Source of the DNA: Paenibacillus sp. VTT E-133291
GTDB taxonomy: Bacteria; Bacillota; Bacilli; Paenibacillales; Paenibacillaceae
Assembly (NCBI RefSeq): GCF_002264395.1
Contig: NZ_NFVA01000039.1
Location: 1-61,685, forward strand
Direction of reading: 5' to 3'
Length of the DNA: 61,685 nucleotides
Shown: positions 51,612 to 61,658 of the stretch, one piece after another
How positions within the stretch are numbered: the first letter of the stretch is position 1
How the letters are laid out: each line of letters starts with the position of its first letter
Notes under the pieces: generated by a model
What the model saw: the letters and a program-made list of their open reading frames with translations, nothing else
Database searches by the model: none
What the model was told of the DNA's origin: nothing
Position numbers and translations under genes: made by a program

Positions 51612-52349
51612 TTAACCGTTCTTCGAGTGATACACTTTATCTTCAGAACGTCTTCTACGACGGTGACGGCGTCTGGCTGTCAATCGATCAATGTTTTGTT
51701 TAAAACCATATAACGCGTAAATCCCAAGTAAGACGAAGATTAGCTTAGCAATTTGTTCAGGGAACACAACAGCAACAGCCACCGCAACAACAATGACTAC
51801 TGGCGCTCCGACAACCACTTTTTTAGGTAATCCAACCTTCTTAAAATTAGGATATTTAACAGTGCTGACCATCAAATATGATAAAAGCAATGTAGCCACG
51901 ATCATAAATGGAGCGGAAACATCTTTATTAAAAAGAGCTAATGTGGCAAGTACACCACCAGCAGCAGGAATTGGCAATCCAATGAAATAACCAGGAACTC
52001 CTGGATGAACATTAAAGCGAGCTAGGCGCAATGCACCAAACACCGGGAAAATTGCAGTTACTGTCCAGGCTAATGCAGAATTTAAATCATGCAGGCTTGA
52101 GACGTACATAATAACAGCAGGTGCTACTCCAAAAGAAACGACATCAGACAAAGAGTCCAGTTCCTTACCAAATTCACTCTCACATTTAAGTGCACGAGCA
52201 ACTCGGCCATCTAATCCGTCTAACAGCATAGCAATAATAACCATGATAGCGGCCATGCTAACTTTACCGTCAAACGCCATCATGATACCAAACATTCCGA
52301 GCATCAAGTTACCTATGGTAAAAAGACTCGGAATTGATTTTTGTATCAT
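51612..52349 (-). CDS. pssA: CDP-diacylglycerol--serine O-phosphatidyltransferase
   Basis: 245 residues, multi-pass membrane enzyme making phosphatidylserine, the precursor of phosphatidylethanolamine. The CDP-alcohol phosphotransferase signature is complete: Asp44, Asp47-Gly48, Ala51-Arg52, Gly61, Asp65, Asp69. The C-terminus is strongly basic (TARRRHRRRRRSEDK). Placed between the PIN/TRAM gene and disA, a location not seen in B. subtilis, where pssA is with psd. Confidence 0.94.
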   Translation of the reverse strand: MIQKSIPSLFTIGNLMLGMFGIMMAFDGKVSMAAIMVIIAMLLDGLDGRVARALKCESEFGKELDSLSDVVSFGVAPAVIMYVSSLHDLNSALAWTVTAIFPVFGALRLARFNVHPGVPGYFIGLPIPAAGGVLATLALFNKDVSAPFMIVATLLLSYLMVSTVKYPNFKKVGLPKKVVVGAPVVIVVAVAVAVVFPEQIAKLIFVLLGIYALYGFKQNIDRLTARRRHRRRRRSEDKVYHSKNG

Positions 52350-52413
52350 TTCTTCACCTCAGTTTTCTCACATTGGCCTTAAACAGCTCCAATATTACGT
52401 GATTGTATGTTAT

Positions 52414-53490
52414 TTACATTTGCCTGTCAATAAGAACTTGCTTCTGTAAACGTTTGAGCCCATCCTGAATATTACGAGCCCGCACCTCCCCAATTCCGTC
52501 CACTTCATCCAGTTCAGCTATGCTTGCAGACATCAAATTAGGCAGCATTTCAAACCGCTCCACCAGATTATGAATGATCACATTTGGAAGCCGCGGAATC
52601 TTATTAAGCAGGCGATATCCACGCGGAGTAACCACCTCTTCAGAAGAAATTGCCGTAGAAGAGTAGCCCAACAATCGAGCAATATGGTTGTCATCCATTA
52701 GGTCATCATCACTAATACGTTTGAGACCGGCAATAATTTCACGAATTTTATCTTCTTGCTCTTCCTTAGCATAGTCTCTGTATAGGAGCCATGCTTCTTC
52801 CTCTGTATTTCCAACCAGTTCTTCCATCTGCATGCTGATTAAGCGCCCTTCGTTGCCTAGTTCATTTATATATCGTTTAATCTCCATTTTTATGCGTAAA
52901 ACCATCTCTACCCGCTGAATCACTCCGACCACTTCGGCCACGGTTACGATTCCCTCATACTCCGAAGCAGACAAATTCGTCAGTCCTTGTGTAAGAACCG
53001 CTTTGTACTTTTCGAGGGTCTGAATCGCTTGATTAGCTTTAGCCAAGATAGCTCCGATTTCTTTTAACGCATACCGAATGGAACCTTGATACAGGGTAAT
53101 GATATTGCGGCGCTGTGAAATAGAAACCACCAGTTTACCTGTTTGCTTCGCTACGCGCTCGGCGGTCCGGTGACGAATGCCTGTCTCGATGGAAGAGATG
53201 GACGAATCCGGAATTAGCTGTGTATTTGCATACAAAATGCGTTTCAAATCCTCACTAAGAATAATGGCACCGTCCATTTTGGCAAGCTCATATAAATAAT
53301 TGGGCGAAAAATCGCAGTTAATGGAGAATCCCCCATCCACTACCTCCATCACCTCAGGACTATATCCAACGACGATTAGTGCTCCCGTCTTAGCGCGCAG
53401 CACATTCTCAAGACCTTCCCGAAAGGGTGTCCCCGGTGCCGCCAGTCTGAGCAGATCATTCATATTCTCTAATTGGTTATATTCTTTCAT
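52414..53490 (-). CDS. disA: Diadenylate cyclase and DNA-integrity scanner DisA
   Basis: 358 residues. N-terminal DAC domain with DGA (73-75) and RHR (106-108) for c-di-AMP synthesis, a helical spine, and a C-terminal helix-hairpin-helix DNA-binding domain ([19 protein letters not shown]). Links DNA integrity to sporulation through c-di-AMP. Fourteen bases after radA, whose product is known to modulate DisA. Confidence 0.97.
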   Translation of the reverse strand: MKEYNQLENMNDLLRLAAPGTPFREGLENVLRAKTGALIVVGYSPEVMEVVDGGFSINCDFSPNYLYELAKMDGAIILSEDLKRILYANTQLIPDSSISSIETGIRHRTAERVAKQTGKLVVSISQRRNIITLYQGSIRYALKEIGAILAKANQAIQTLEKYKAVLTQGLTNLSASEYEGIVTVAEVVGVIQRVEMVLRIKMEIKRYINELGNEGRLISMQMEELVGNTEEEAWLLYRDYAKEEQEDKIREIIAGLKRISDDDLMDDNHIARLLGYSSTAISSEEVVTPRGYRLLNKIPRLPNVIIHNLVERFEMLPNLMSASIAELDEVDGIGEVRARNIQDGLKRLQKQVLIDRQM

Positions 53491-53504
53491 AATCCCTGTG
53501 CCCC

Positions 53505-54872
53505 CTAATCTAACGCGACCGATAGTGCATCTGCTACGGTACTGACGCCAATAATCTGGATATCTTGCGGGTGCTTCCAGCCTTTCAAACTTTTCTCTGG
53601 CATGATCACCCGCCGGAAGCCTAGCTTCGCGGCCTCCTTCACACGCATTTCCGCGCGCGAAACACCTCTTACTTCACCTGTAAGTCCTACTTCACCGAAG
53701 AAAACATCGTAAGGTTTTGTTGAAATATCACGAAAGCTGGAAGCGATACTAATAGCTACTGCTAAATCAATCGCCGGTTCATCCAGCTTTACTCCTCCAG
53801 CTACATTAAGGTAAGCATCCTGATTTTGCAGGAACATACCCATCCGCTTCTCCAGTACAGCGATAATGAGTGCCATCCGCTGGTGATCCATACCTGTGCA
53901 CATCCGGCGAGGGGAGGGGAAATGAGTGGCAGCGACAAGAGCCTGAAGCTCAACAAGCACCGGTCTAGTCCCTTCCATACTGGCCACAACTGTAGATCCG
54001 GCTACGCCGAGTGGACGCTCCGACAAAAAGAGCTCTGATGGATTTTCTACTTCGGTTAGACCCACTTCACCCATTTCGAAAATGCCGATTTCATTCGTTG
54101 AACCGAAGCGGTTCTTTACAGCCCGCAGGAGTCTATACGTATGATGCCGCTCTCCCTCAAAATACAGCACACAATCCACCATATGTTCAAGCATCCGTGG
54201 GCCTGCAATAGCGCCTTCCTTAGTGACATGCCCAACGAGAACTGTAGCAATTCCCCGAATCTTAGCGATACGCATAAATCTTGTCGTACATTCCCGAACC
54301 TGGGTCACACTGCCTGGCGCACTAGTTACTTCTGGCATAAATACAGTCTGAATCGAATCGATAACAAGAAATTGCGGCTGAATTTGTTCAATCGCTTCTT
54401 CTATGCTTTCCATATTCGTCTCACATAGTACATATAGCTCAGCTGACAACGCCCCGAGGCGATCCGCACGCAGCTTAGTTTGCCTTACCGATTCTTCGCC
54501 CGAAATGTACAGTACTCGCAATCCCTGAGTTGTCAGAGCATGCGACGTCTGTAATAAGAGCGTAGATTTACCGATTCCTGGGTCTCCCCCTACTAGTACC
54601 AGCGATCCTGGCACGATCCCCCCACCGAGAACACGGTTAAGCTCACCTATACCTGTCAGTATGCGCGGTTCCTTGTCACTTTCTATACTTATGATCGATT
54701 GTGCCTTTTCTTTACTATGAAAAATAGGGGCATTCATTCCCTGTGTTTTGACTACGCTTTCTGTTTCCTCCACCATGGAGTTCCAAGCTTGGCACCCGGG
54801 ACATTTCCCGAACCATTTTGGTGATTCGTATCCACAGTCGGTGCAGAAAAATTTAGTTTTTGGTTTAGCCAT
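53505..54872 (-). CDS. radA: DNA repair protein RadA (Sms)
   Basis: 455 residues. N-terminal zinc finger (Cys10, Cys13, Cys24, Cys27), RecA-like ATPase with [10 protein letters not shown] (95-104), the [11 protein letters not shown] motif near 255, and a C-terminal Lon-like domain. Helicase-type processor of recombination intermediates. ATG after AAGGAGAACAA. Confidence 0.97.
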   Translation of the reverse strand: MAKPKTKFFCTDCGYESPKWFGKCPGCQAWNSMVEETESVVKTQGMNAPIFHSKEKAQSIISIESDKEPRILTGIGELNRVLGGGIVPGSLVLVGGDPGIGKSTLLLQTSHALTTQGLRVLYISGEESVRQTKLRADRLGALSAELYVLCETNMESIEEAIEQIQPQFLVIDSIQTVFMPEVTSAPGSVTQVRECTTRFMRIAKIRGIATVLVGHVTKEGAIAGPRMLEHMVDCVLYFEGERHHTYRLLRAVKNRFGSTNEIGIFEMGEVGLTEVENPSELFLSERPLGVAGSTVVASMEGTRPVLVELQALVAATHFPSPRRMCTGMDHQRMALIIAVLEKRMGMFLQNQDAYLNVAGGVKLDEPAIDLAVAISIASSFRDISTKPYDVFFGEVGLTGEVRGVSRAEMRVKEAAKLGFRRVIMPEKSLKGWKHPQDIQIIGVSTVADALSVALD

Positions 54873-55007
54873 TTGTTCTCCTTACGGTTCCGAACTTTTA
54901 AATTGCGGATATTTTCTTCTAATGAAAGTTTACCATTTCTGCCCCTTTAACGAAAGGTCATTCGGAATTTGTACTAAATGTATATTTTTAAGTGATAAAT
55001 TTATATT

Positions 55008-55055
55008 AAAAAAGCTTCCGCCCCTCTATAAACTGAGGAGCGGAAGCTTTTTTTA
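55008..55055. terminator. Terminator after clpC
   Basis: AAGCTTCCGCTCCTC/GAGGGGCGGAAGCTT with an eight-base loop and T-runs on both strands. Confidence 0.95.
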
Positions 55056-55065
55056 TTCCATTTTT

Positions 55066-57534
55066 TTATTCGGATTCTACTTCTTTTTCAAGCAATGGCG
55101 CTACAGGAGCATCCACTTTATTCACTACAAGTTCTCCGCCAACTTCATCAATGTTGAGCGAATCACCCTTTTGGATATTTCCTCGGAGCAATTCCTCGGA
55201 AAGACGGTCTTCAATATGCTTCTGAATCGCACGACGCAATGGACGTGCACCAAAGGCTGGGTCGTAGCCTTCCTTAGCCAGGAAAGCCTTCGCCGCATCC
55301 GTGAGTACGAAATCAACATCATATTCACGCAGTCGCTTGCGCAGCTCATCAGACATCAACGTAACGATTTCAGCAATATGCTTCTCATCAAGGGAGTGGA
55401 AGACGATGATTTCGTCAATCCGGTTCAAGAACTCTGGACGGAAGCTCTTCTTCAGCTCTTCCATAACCTTGCCCTTCATATTACCGTATTCTGCTCCAGC
55501 ATCTTGCACAGCTGTGAATCCAAGTGTCGAATTCTTCTTGATCGCTTGTGCGCCTACGTTAGAAGTCAGAATAATTAATGTATTACGGAAATCGACTACC
55601 CGTCCTTTAGAGTCAGTTAATCGACCATCTTCAAGTACTTGCAGCAAAATGTTGAATACTTCTGGGTGCGCTTTTTCAATTTCATCAAGCAGCACTACAG
55701 AATAAGGTTTACGGCGTACCTTCTCGGTTAATTGGCCGCCTTCTTCATAGCCAACATATCCAGGAGGAGCTCCGACTAAGCGGGACGTGGAGTGCTTCTC
55801 CATGTATTCCGACATATCAATACGGATGACCGCATTCTCATCGCCGAACATGGCTTCAGCCAATGCACGAGCCAACTCAGTTTTACCTACACCTGTAGGA
55901 CCGAGGAAGATAAAAGAACCCATTGGGCGTTTCGGATCTTTAAGACCCGCACGCGCACGGCGCAGTGCCCGGCTAACTGCCTTAACAGCTTCGTCCTGAC
56001 CGATCACTCGTTCATGCAGTAAAGCCTCCATGTTAAGTAGACGGTCGGTCTCCTCTTCCTTCAGCTTGCTTACAGGTATACCCGTCCAGCTAGCTACAAC
56101 CTGTGCAATGTCTTCAGGTGTAACCTCTGAATCCGTGCGACCCTGTTTTTCTTTCCATTGATTCTTTGTCGTATCGAGTTCTTCACGGATTTTTTGCTCT
56201 GTATCACGCAAGGCCGCCGCTTTTTCAAACTCTTGACTCTGCACTGCGGAATCCTTCTCCTTGCGGATATCATCCAAGCGCATTTCAAGTTCCTTCAGAT
56301 TTGGCGGGATGGTGTAAGAATGAAGCCTTACTTTAGATCCTGCTTCATCGATAAGGTCAATCGCTTTATCTGGCAGGAAACGGTCCGGGATGTAACGGTC
56401 GGACAACTTCACTGCTTCCACAATAGCTTCATCCGTAATCTTCACACGGTGATGCGCTTCATAACGGTCGCGAAGTCCGAACAGTATTTGGACCGCTTCC
56501 TCAGGAGACGGCTGATCCACCGTGATCGGTTGGAAACGTCGCTCGAGTGCTGCATCTTTTTCAATATATTTACGATATTCGTCAAGCGTAGTCGCACCAA
56601 TGCACTGAAGTTCTCCACGGGCTAACGCCGGTTTCAGAATGTTAGATGCGTCAATCGCACCTTCCGCGCCACCAGCACCGATTAGCGTATGAAGCTCATC
56701 GATAAAGAGCACGATATTACCTGCTTGGCGAATCTCATCCATAATTTTCTTGAGGCGGTCTTCAAACTCACCGCGATATTTTGTTCCAGCCACTACTGAG
56801 CCCATGTCGAGCGTCATGACGCGTTTGTCGCGAAGTGTTTCTGGGATTTCATTATTGATAATCTTTTGTGCAAGTCCTTCAGCGATAGCTGTTTTACCAA
56901 CACCAGGTTCACCGATCAGTACCGGGTTATTCTTAGTCCGGCGACTCAGTACCTGAATAACACGTTCAATTTCCTTACTACGGCCGATAACTGGGTCTAG
57001 ATTGCCTTCCTTAGCATAAGCGGTCAAATCGCGCGCTAGACCATCTAGGGTCGGTGTGCTGACGTTAGCCGGAGTCCCGCTATGACTAGAGGCAGCCTCG
57101 CTGCTTCCCAGGAGCTGAAGCACTTGTTGACGAGCTTTGTTCAAGCTGATGCCGAGGTTATTAAGCACACGAGCCGCGACACCTTCCCCTTCACGGATAA
57201 GTCCAAGCAAAATATGCTCAGTGCCAACATACGTATGACCCAATTTGCGGGCTTCGTCCATCGACAGCTCAATCACTTTTTTAGCGCGAGGAGTATAAGC
57301 AATGTTCGTAGGCTGTTCTTGACCTCTGCCAATCAATGTCTCCACTTCGTCCTGGATTTTTTCAAGACCTAGCCCTAAAGCTATTAATGCCTTAGCAGCA
57401 ATGCCGTCTCCTTCACGAATAAGTCCGAGCAAAATATGTTCTGTACCAATATTGTTGTGTCCTAAACGAACAGCTTCTTCCTGCGCCAGCGCTAGCACTT
57501 TTTGTGCGCGTTCCGTAAATCTTCCAAACATCAT
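55066..57534 (-). CDS. clpC: ATP-dependent Clp protease ATPase subunit ClpC
   Basis: 822 residues. N-domain repeats ([14 protein letters not shown] and [14 protein letters not shown]), first AAA+ domain with GEPGVGKTA near 210, a middle region with a UVR-like coiled coil ([14 protein letters not shown]), second AAA+ domain with GPTGVGKTE near 550, then C-terminal D2-small. Unfolds substrates for ClpP; works with McsA-McsB (Arg-phosphate tag) and MecA. Two ATG codons in tandem are possible starts (57534, 57531). Last gene of the ctsR operon. Confidence 0.97.
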   Translation of the reverse strand: MMFGRFTERAQKVLALAQEEAVRLGHNNIGTEHILLGLIREGDGIAAKALIALGLGLEKIQDEVETLIGRGQEQPTNIAYTPRAKKVIELSMDEARKLGHTYVGTEHILLGLIREGEGVAARVLNNLGISLNKARQQVLQLLGSSEAASSHSGTPANVSTPTLDGLARDLTAYAKEGNLDPVIGRSKEIERVIQVLSRRTKNNPVLIGEPGVGKTAIAEGLAQKIINNEIPETLRDKRVMTLDMGSVVAGTKYRGEFEDRLKKIMDEIRQAGNIVLFIDELHTLIGAGGAEGAIDASNILKPALARGELQCIGATTLDEYRKYIEKDAALERRFQPITVDQPSPEEAVQILFGLRDRYEAHHRVKITDEAIVEAVKLSDRYIPDRFLPDKAIDLIDEAGSKVRLHSYTIPPNLKELEMRLDDIRKEKDSAVQSQEFEKAAALRDTEQKIREELDTTKNQWKEKQGRTDSEVTPEDIAQVVASWTGIPVSKLKEEETDRLLNMEALLHERVIGQDEAVKAVSRALRRARAGLKDPKRPMGSFIFLGPTGVGKTELARALAEAMFGDENAVIRIDMSEYMEKHSTSRLVGAPPGYVGYEEGGQLTEKVRRKPYSVVLLDEIEKAHPEVFNILLQVLEDGRLTDSKGRVVDFRNTLIILTSNVGAQAIKKNSTLGFTAVQDAGAEYGNMKGKVMEELKKSFRPEFLNRIDEIIVFHSLDEKHIAEIVTLMSDELRKRLREYDVDFVLTDAAKAFLAKEGYDPAFGARPLRRAIQKHIEDRLSEELLRGNIQKGDSLNIDEVGGELVVNKVDAPVAPLLEKEVESE

Positions 57535-57569
57535 ATCTCCTGCACCTCCATGAATAGTAAATATCTATA

Positions 57570-58634
57570 TTAATGTTGTGTTCCCAATGTCTCTCGGAGC
57601 AGTTTTGCCCGATACATATCTCGTTCAGTGGCGTTCAGCTCATCGCCGAACATCTTCTGCAGAAATCCTGGCTGTGTCTTAACGTTAAGTTCATTAAGCA
57701 CTGAAATCGAAAGGCCTTCCAGAATGCCAAGGTCAACTCCAAGTCTCACATCAGACAGGCGTTGAGCAGATTCTTTAAGCTCCATAAGAGCTGCATAACA
57801 TAAAATTCCGTAAGAACGCTTCACTCGGTCTGTTATTCTCAAGGCGGAATCAACAAGCAACCGTTCACGTGCATTTCGCTCATGCTCTATAATCTGGGTA
57901 ACTACACTGTGAAGGTTCTCTATAATTTCACTTTCCGTTTGACCGAGAGTGATCTGATTAGAAATTTGAAAGATGTTCCCTACTGCTTCGCTACCCTCAC
58001 CGTAAATTCCTCTTACAGTCAATCCCACTTGGTTCACTGCAGACAATATGCGGTTGATCTGATGAGTCATTACAAGCGCTGGCAGATGCAGCATTACCGA
58101 GGCACGAAGCCCAGTACCCACATTGGTGGGGCAACTAGTCAAATATCCTCTTTTATCATCAAAAGCGTAATTGACAGCTGCCTCGAATATATCATCAATC
58201 GCCGTCGCACGTTCCCATGCTTCTCTGACCTGAAGACCAGGAAACAGACATTGGATTCGCAGATGGTCCTCTTCGTTAATCATGATGCTGACCGACTCAT
58301 CTTCATTTAATAAGACAGCCGCACTGCGCGAATCATTAGCCAAGTTAGGACTGATTAGATGCTTCTCAACCAGTACCTTTTTGTCCAGTTCATTCACTTC
58401 ATCAAGCTTTAGGAGTTGAAAAGATCCGAAATCTGCAGCTGCTTCCTCATGAAACACAGGAGCCAGTAGCTCTAATACTTCTTCCGATTGCTCTAAGGAA
58501 GCCAGCATTGGGAACGGAAGATGCTCTAGATTACGGGCAATACGCATACGACTGCTAATTACAATCTCGGAGTGACTACCTCCAGAACGCATCCAATCAC
58601 TAAGCGCTTGTTCAGTAAATCGGAGACTTGACAT
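57570..58634 (-). CDS. mcsB: Protein-arginine kinase McsB
   Basis: 354 residues, phosphagen-kinase fold used on protein Arg. VISSRMRIARNLEHLPFP, the EDHLRIQC loop, and SCPTNVGTGLRASVMLHLP with the reactive Cys. Marks misfolded proteins and CtsR for ClpCP. Activated by McsA, encoded just upstream. Confidence 0.97.
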   Translation of the reverse strand: MSSLRFTEQALSDWMRSGGSHSEIVISSRMRIARNLEHLPFPMLASLEQSEEVLELLAPVFHEEAAADFGSFQLLKLDEVNELDKKVLVEKHLISPNLANDSRSAAVLLNEDESVSIMINEEDHLRIQCLFPGLQVREAWERATAIDDIFEAAVNYAFDDKRGYLTSCPTNVGTGLRASVMLHLPALVMTHQINRILSAVNQVGLTVRGIYGEGSEAVGNIFQISNQITLGQTESEIIENLHSVVTQIIEHERNARERLLVDSALRITDRVKRSYGILCYAALMELKESAQRLSDVRLGVDLGILEGLSISVLNELNVKTQPGFLQKMFGDELNATERDMYRAKLLRETLGTQH

Positions 58635-58662
58635 GTCATATCCCCCCTATATATCAAAGACT

Positions 58663-59187
58663 TTACTCTTGTGCTATTTCTTTTTCAAGTTTACGAATCT
58701 GATCTCGCAGCTCCGCTGCTTTCTCGAATTCCTCTTGTGTAATACTTTGCTGTAATTCCTGCTTGAGTTCATCAATTTGGCGTCTAAATACAATCTGAGC
58801 TCCTGCACGTTTCGGAATCTTACCTACATGTGAAGTACTGCCATGCACTCGCTTAAAAAGCGGGTCCAGTGCACTGTTAAAATACTCATAGCAGGAGCTA
58901 CAGCCAAAACGGCCTAATTTGCTAAACTGGGAATACGTCATCCCACAATTCTCACACTGCAGACTCTGCGTAGTCTTCGTTGCAGCCGACTTCTCCTTGC
59001 CGGCACCTTCAAGATCAAGCAGACCTGAGAGCAGACTGTGGATAGAGAATCCCCCAGCCGTTCCGGGAATGAGTTCACCCTTCTCCCGTGCACAGCTCTC
59101 GCAGATATGAAACTCTGTCTTCTCTCCATTCACGATCTTAGTGAAGTGGAGTGTTGCCGGCTTGACGCCACATTCCTGGCATTGCAT
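58663..59187 (-). CDS. mcsA: McsA, activator of the McsB arginine kinase
   Basis: 174 residues from the ATG (MQCQECGVKPATLHFTK), after GGGAGGGG; a longer ORF overlapping the ctsR end is rejected. Four CxxC pairs form two zinc sites (CQEC, CESC, CENC, CSSC). A C-terminal UVR motif (EEFEKAAELRDQIRKLEKEI) follows. Binds McsB and metals; senses heat and redox stress. Confidence 0.96.
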   Translation of the reverse strand: MQCQECGVKPATLHFTKIVNGEKTEFHICESCAREKGELIPGTAGGFSIHSLLSGLLDLEGAGKEKSAATKTTQSLQCENCGMTYSQFSKLGRFGCSSCYEYFNSALDPLFKRVHGSTSHVGKIPKRAGAQIVFRRQIDELKQELQQSITQEEFEKAAELRDQIRKLEKEIAQE

Positions 59188-59217
59188 AAGCGAAAGCCCC
59201 TCCCTTATGGTTGACAA

Positions 59218-59679
59218 TTATTTGCCTAACAAAGAGATTAACATCGCCTTCATAATCTTGGCACGAATCTCATCCCGGTATGGAATCTTAACCGTTAGGC
59301 ATTCCCGAGAAACAGCAGCGCGCATAAGGCACGCTTCACGCTTACTTAGAAAACCAGCTTCCTCCAGCTGATAAATCAGCCCTTCAGCAGCGTTCTGATC
59401 AATCCCGCCACCTATAGTATGGTTTAAATGGGCATGCAGTGCCACGTTTGGTGGTAATTCAAAACGTTGAATACGAATATATCCCCCGCCACCCCGCTTA
59501 CTTTCCACCACATAACCTTTTTCCAGAGTAAAGCGTGTACTGATGACATAATTGATCTGTGACGGTACGCATGAGAACTGGTCCGCCAGGTCATTTCGCT
59601 GGATTTCCACCGTACCTTCGGGACTTTCATGCAAAATATTCTTCAGATATTGTTCGATAATATCAGAGATATTGCGCAT
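59218..59679 (-). CDS. ctsR: Class III heat-shock repressor CtsR
   Basis: 153 residues from the ATG seven bases after GGAGG (a GTG one codon earlier is possible). Winged helix-turn-helix with QIEY-type DNA-binding part (ADQFSCVPSQINYVISTRFT), the glycine-rich thermosensing wing (SKRGGGGYIRI), and C-terminal domain targeted by McsB. Autoregulated through the operator at 59823-59839. Confidence 0.97.
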   Translation of the reverse strand: MRNISDIIEQYLKNILHESPEGTVEIQRNDLADQFSCVPSQINYVISTRFTLEKGYVVESKRGGGGYIRIQRFELPPNVALHAHLNHTIGGGIDQNAAEGLIYQLEEAGFLSKREACLMRAAVSRECLTVKIPYRDEIRAKIMKAMLISLLGK

Positions 59680-59766
59680 CACTCATCCTCCAGTGCTTAA
59701 ATCTTTATAATACCGATTGCAACTTGCATTCATAATGACAATGGTCTTTAATTGAATTTAAACATT

Positions 59767-59775
59767 TGTGGATAA
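59767..59775 (-). promoter_or_regulatory. Perfect DnaA box in the ctsR leader
   Basis: TTATCCACA on the minus strand, inside the ctsR 5' untranslated region. A single 9-mer can arise by chance, but a dense cluster of the same box lies 1.5 kb away. Confidence 0.4.
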
Positions 59776-59822
59776 TCCCACGCGTTCAAAGGATCGGATC
59801 GTTGTCATTAAGCTTCGTTGAC

Positions 59823-59839
59823 TTTGACTTTCTTTGACT
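59823..59839 (-). promoter_or_regulatory. CtsR operator
   Basis: AGTCAAA-GAA-AGTCAAA on the minus strand is a full match to the CtsR direct heptad repeat (RGTCAAA-NAN-RGTCAAA). It starts seven bases downstream of the -10 box, over the transcription start. A third partial AGTCAA follows at once. Confidence 0.95.
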
Positions 59840-59846
59840 TTTTAAT

Positions 59847-59874
59847 ATTATAACATATTCTGTGCTAATTCCAA
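59847..59874 (-). promoter_or_regulatory. Sigma-A promoter of ctsR-mcsA-mcsB-clpC
   Basis: TTGGAA, 16 bases, TATAAT on the minus strand, with an extended -10 (TG one base upstream). Confidence 0.8.
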
Positions 59875-59919
59875 GTGGATTCTCTTATTTTTCACTTTTT
59901 TCAGCGAATGTATTCGGAA

Positions 59920-59955
59920 ATAAAGAACTCTCCCAACTTCTTTCGAAGGGGAGAG
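59920..59955 (-). terminator. Terminator after the acetyltransferase gene
   Basis: CTCTCCCCTTC/GAAGTTGGGAGAG with loop GAAA, followed by TTCTTTATTT on the minus strand. It lies beyond repeat copy 3, which therefore would be transcribed in the 3' untranslated region. Confidence 0.85.
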
Positions 59956-59967
59956 CCTAATTTTTGT

Positions 59968-60069
59968 CAAGATTAAACGTCTTCGTTGTCCTTATTAGGA
60001 CGATAAGCGTTTATGCGAGAAATATAACGATAATGTATTGCGTTGAACTTATGCTTTCTTATATTTTAA
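59968..60069. repeat. Interspersed double-hairpin repeat, copy 3
   Basis: About 102 bases. Core GTCCTTATTAGGAC, then GCGTTTATGCGAGAAATATAA, almost identical to copy 1 over that block. The second hairpin AAATATAA/TTATATTT closes the element right at the stop codon of the acetyltransferase gene (four-base overlap). Confidence 0.85.
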
Positions 60070-61238
60070 AAATGATCAAATAAAGCTGTCTGTGCTTGTG
60101 GAATAATTTCTTCAAACCATTCCAGTGCTGCTGCGTGGCCAGAGACACTTCCATAACGAGCCATCTCTGTTGGTCGTTTGTATCCAAGCATCAAGGCCGT
60201 CAATGTGCCTATATCACAGCTTAAGTCTGCTTCCGCCCGTTCCCCTTCCACTCGTGTCAAAGTAGCCGATCCCTCATTAGAGATATTCCATGCCCATAAC
60301 CCATCATTCCAAGGTGCATACTTATCTTCGATATATATAAGCTGCTTCTTTTGACTACTGTTTCCTCTGAAGGTGTAAGTTTCAATGAATGACTTGGCAT
60401 TAACAATCCGCCCCATAAAATAAGGATAATTCTCTTGTCCTATACGTGGATCTGGCAGCAAGAAAGGTAACATGTCATCCGAAGGCACCAGCTTTAAGGA
60501 TGCACCGGTCACCATCGAATCATGGTTCGCAAGAAATGTCCACAGCCCCTGCCGAGCTTGTTCATTCAAAAAAACAAATTCATCAATGACCAGTTCTCTG
60601 TTCTCTACCTTATACAGCACATATCCCTCTGGTTCACCACTCTTGGAGTAAAATACTACACTCTTTCCTTCATCTTCTAGAACAGAGTTCTCCCACCAGT
60701 CCAAATCGCGCTTAAGTGTCCCGTTATAACTAACAGCGAATCGATTGTATAGGCTATCCAATACTTCGATATTTTTGATGTCCCGTTTAACCTTGCCCTC
60801 AACTTCAACCTTTTTGGGAAACTTCGCTACTGGAATAGAGTATTTCTTATATTCACAATAAACCTCCCAGCCAAATTTACGATAAAACGGAATCAGGAAC
60901 GGGTGTAGAAAAGAGAGCGTTTGACCTGCCTCATTCATCGTATGCAGCGCATGAGACAAAAGATTTGCCACATGCCCTTGTCTGCGGTTCTCTGGCCATG
61001 TAGCTACTCCTGCTATACCACCCATAGGTACCACTCTGCCCTGTATGTAGACTTGGAGAGGAATAATCGTCAATTTAGCTTCCAATGTTCCATCCTCAAA
61101 AGCACCCCATACCTGTTCAGCCTTGAATCTTTCCTTTGCACTTGCCCTTTTTTCACTAGGAAGCTTGTACTGAAAAGCATATTCTGACAAGTTCATGCTC
61201 GCATCAAATTCTTCTGAACGTAACTGTCTTATTACCAC
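60066..61238 (-). CDS. Eis-like GNAT N-acetyltransferase
   Basis: 390 residues. The N-terminal GNAT part holds GGIAGVATWPENRRQGHVANLL, the acetyl-CoA-binding R-x-x-G-x-V pattern, and the usual PFYRKFGWEVYCEY stretch. A second GNAT-like and a sterol-carrier-like C-terminal domain follow, the layout of the Eis family. Characterised Eis proteins acetylate amines such as aminoglycosides or Lys side chains; the substrate here is unknown. GTG start eight bases after GAGG. It stands alone between the rrn operon and ctsR. Confidence 0.85.
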   Translation of the reverse strand: MVIRQLRSEEFDASMNLSEYAFQYKLPSEKRASAKERFKAEQVWGAFEDGTLEAKLTIIPLQVYIQGRVVPMGGIAGVATWPENRRQGHVANLLSHALHTMNEAGQTLSFLHPFLIPFYRKFGWEVYCEYKKYSIPVAKFPKKVEVEGKVKRDIKNIEVLDSLYNRFAVSYNGTLKRDLDWWENSVLEDEGKSVVFYSKSGEPEGYVLYKVENRELVIDEFVFLNEQARQGLWTFLANHDSMVTGASLKLVPSDDMLPFLLPDPRIGQENYPYFMGRIVNAKSFIETYTFRGNSSQKKQLIYIEDKYAPWNDGLWAWNISNEGSATLTRVEGERAEADLSCDIGTLTALMLGYKRPTEMARYGSVSGHAAALEWFEEIIPQAQTALFDHF

Positions 61239-61337
61239 AAACTCACCTCATCCTTTATAAAATTACTTTTAGGATAAGTATAACAAGAGCGTCAATTGTG
61301 CGCTAATCTGTTGCATTATTTATAACTTTATTTTTAG

Positions 61338-61603
61338 TTATCCACAGCTCTATGCAGTTTTAAAAATAGTCTTGAAATCTTGTCACATCCAAGTTAAAAT
61401 AGTTATCCACTTATCAATAGCTCTATCCACATAATCCCGGTTATATCCACAGCAACCCGTGTACTACTTAGGTTTTCTGTTGACAGATCCATATAAATAT
61501 GTATTTAATCGACACTATTTAGGGCTTATTTCTCTTTCAATCATCTATCCACATGTGCGTAACTTTTCTGCAAATCCAAAAGTTTATCCACAAGTTTTCC
61601 ACA
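61338..61603 (+). promoter_or_regulatory. Cluster of seven DnaA-box-like 9-mers
   Basis: Seven sites, all in the same orientation: TTATCCACA at 61338 and 61584 (perfect), and one-mismatch forms at 61403 (TTATCCACT), 61423 and 61545 (CTATCCACA), 61443 (ATATCCACA) and 61595 (TTTTCCACA). The stretch is AT-rich and has no gene (61239-61618). It resembles a DnaA titration or regulatory cluster; dnaA itself is not in the window. Confidence 0.7.
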
Positions 61604-61618
61604 GTCTATAATAAACGC

Positions 61619-61650
61619 AAAAAAGCCACTGTCGATTACTCAACAGTGGT
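61619..61650 (-). terminator. Terminator of the rRNA operon
   Basis: CCACTGT/ACAGTGG followed by CTTTTTTG on the minus strand, eight bases after the 5S 3' end. Confidence 0.92.
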
Positions 61651-61658
61651 CTAATTGT

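Noticed and set aside
54748..55578. 276-codon plus-strand ORF across the radA-clpC junction
   Set aside because: It spans the terminator and parts of two minus-strand genes and has shadow-like composition.
61239..61618. A true chromosomal origin (oriC) at the DnaA-box cluster
   Set aside because: No dnaA, dnaN, rpmH or gidA gene adjoins it, and all genes including rrn run away from a point beyond the right edge. A titration or secondary cluster is the more careful reading.
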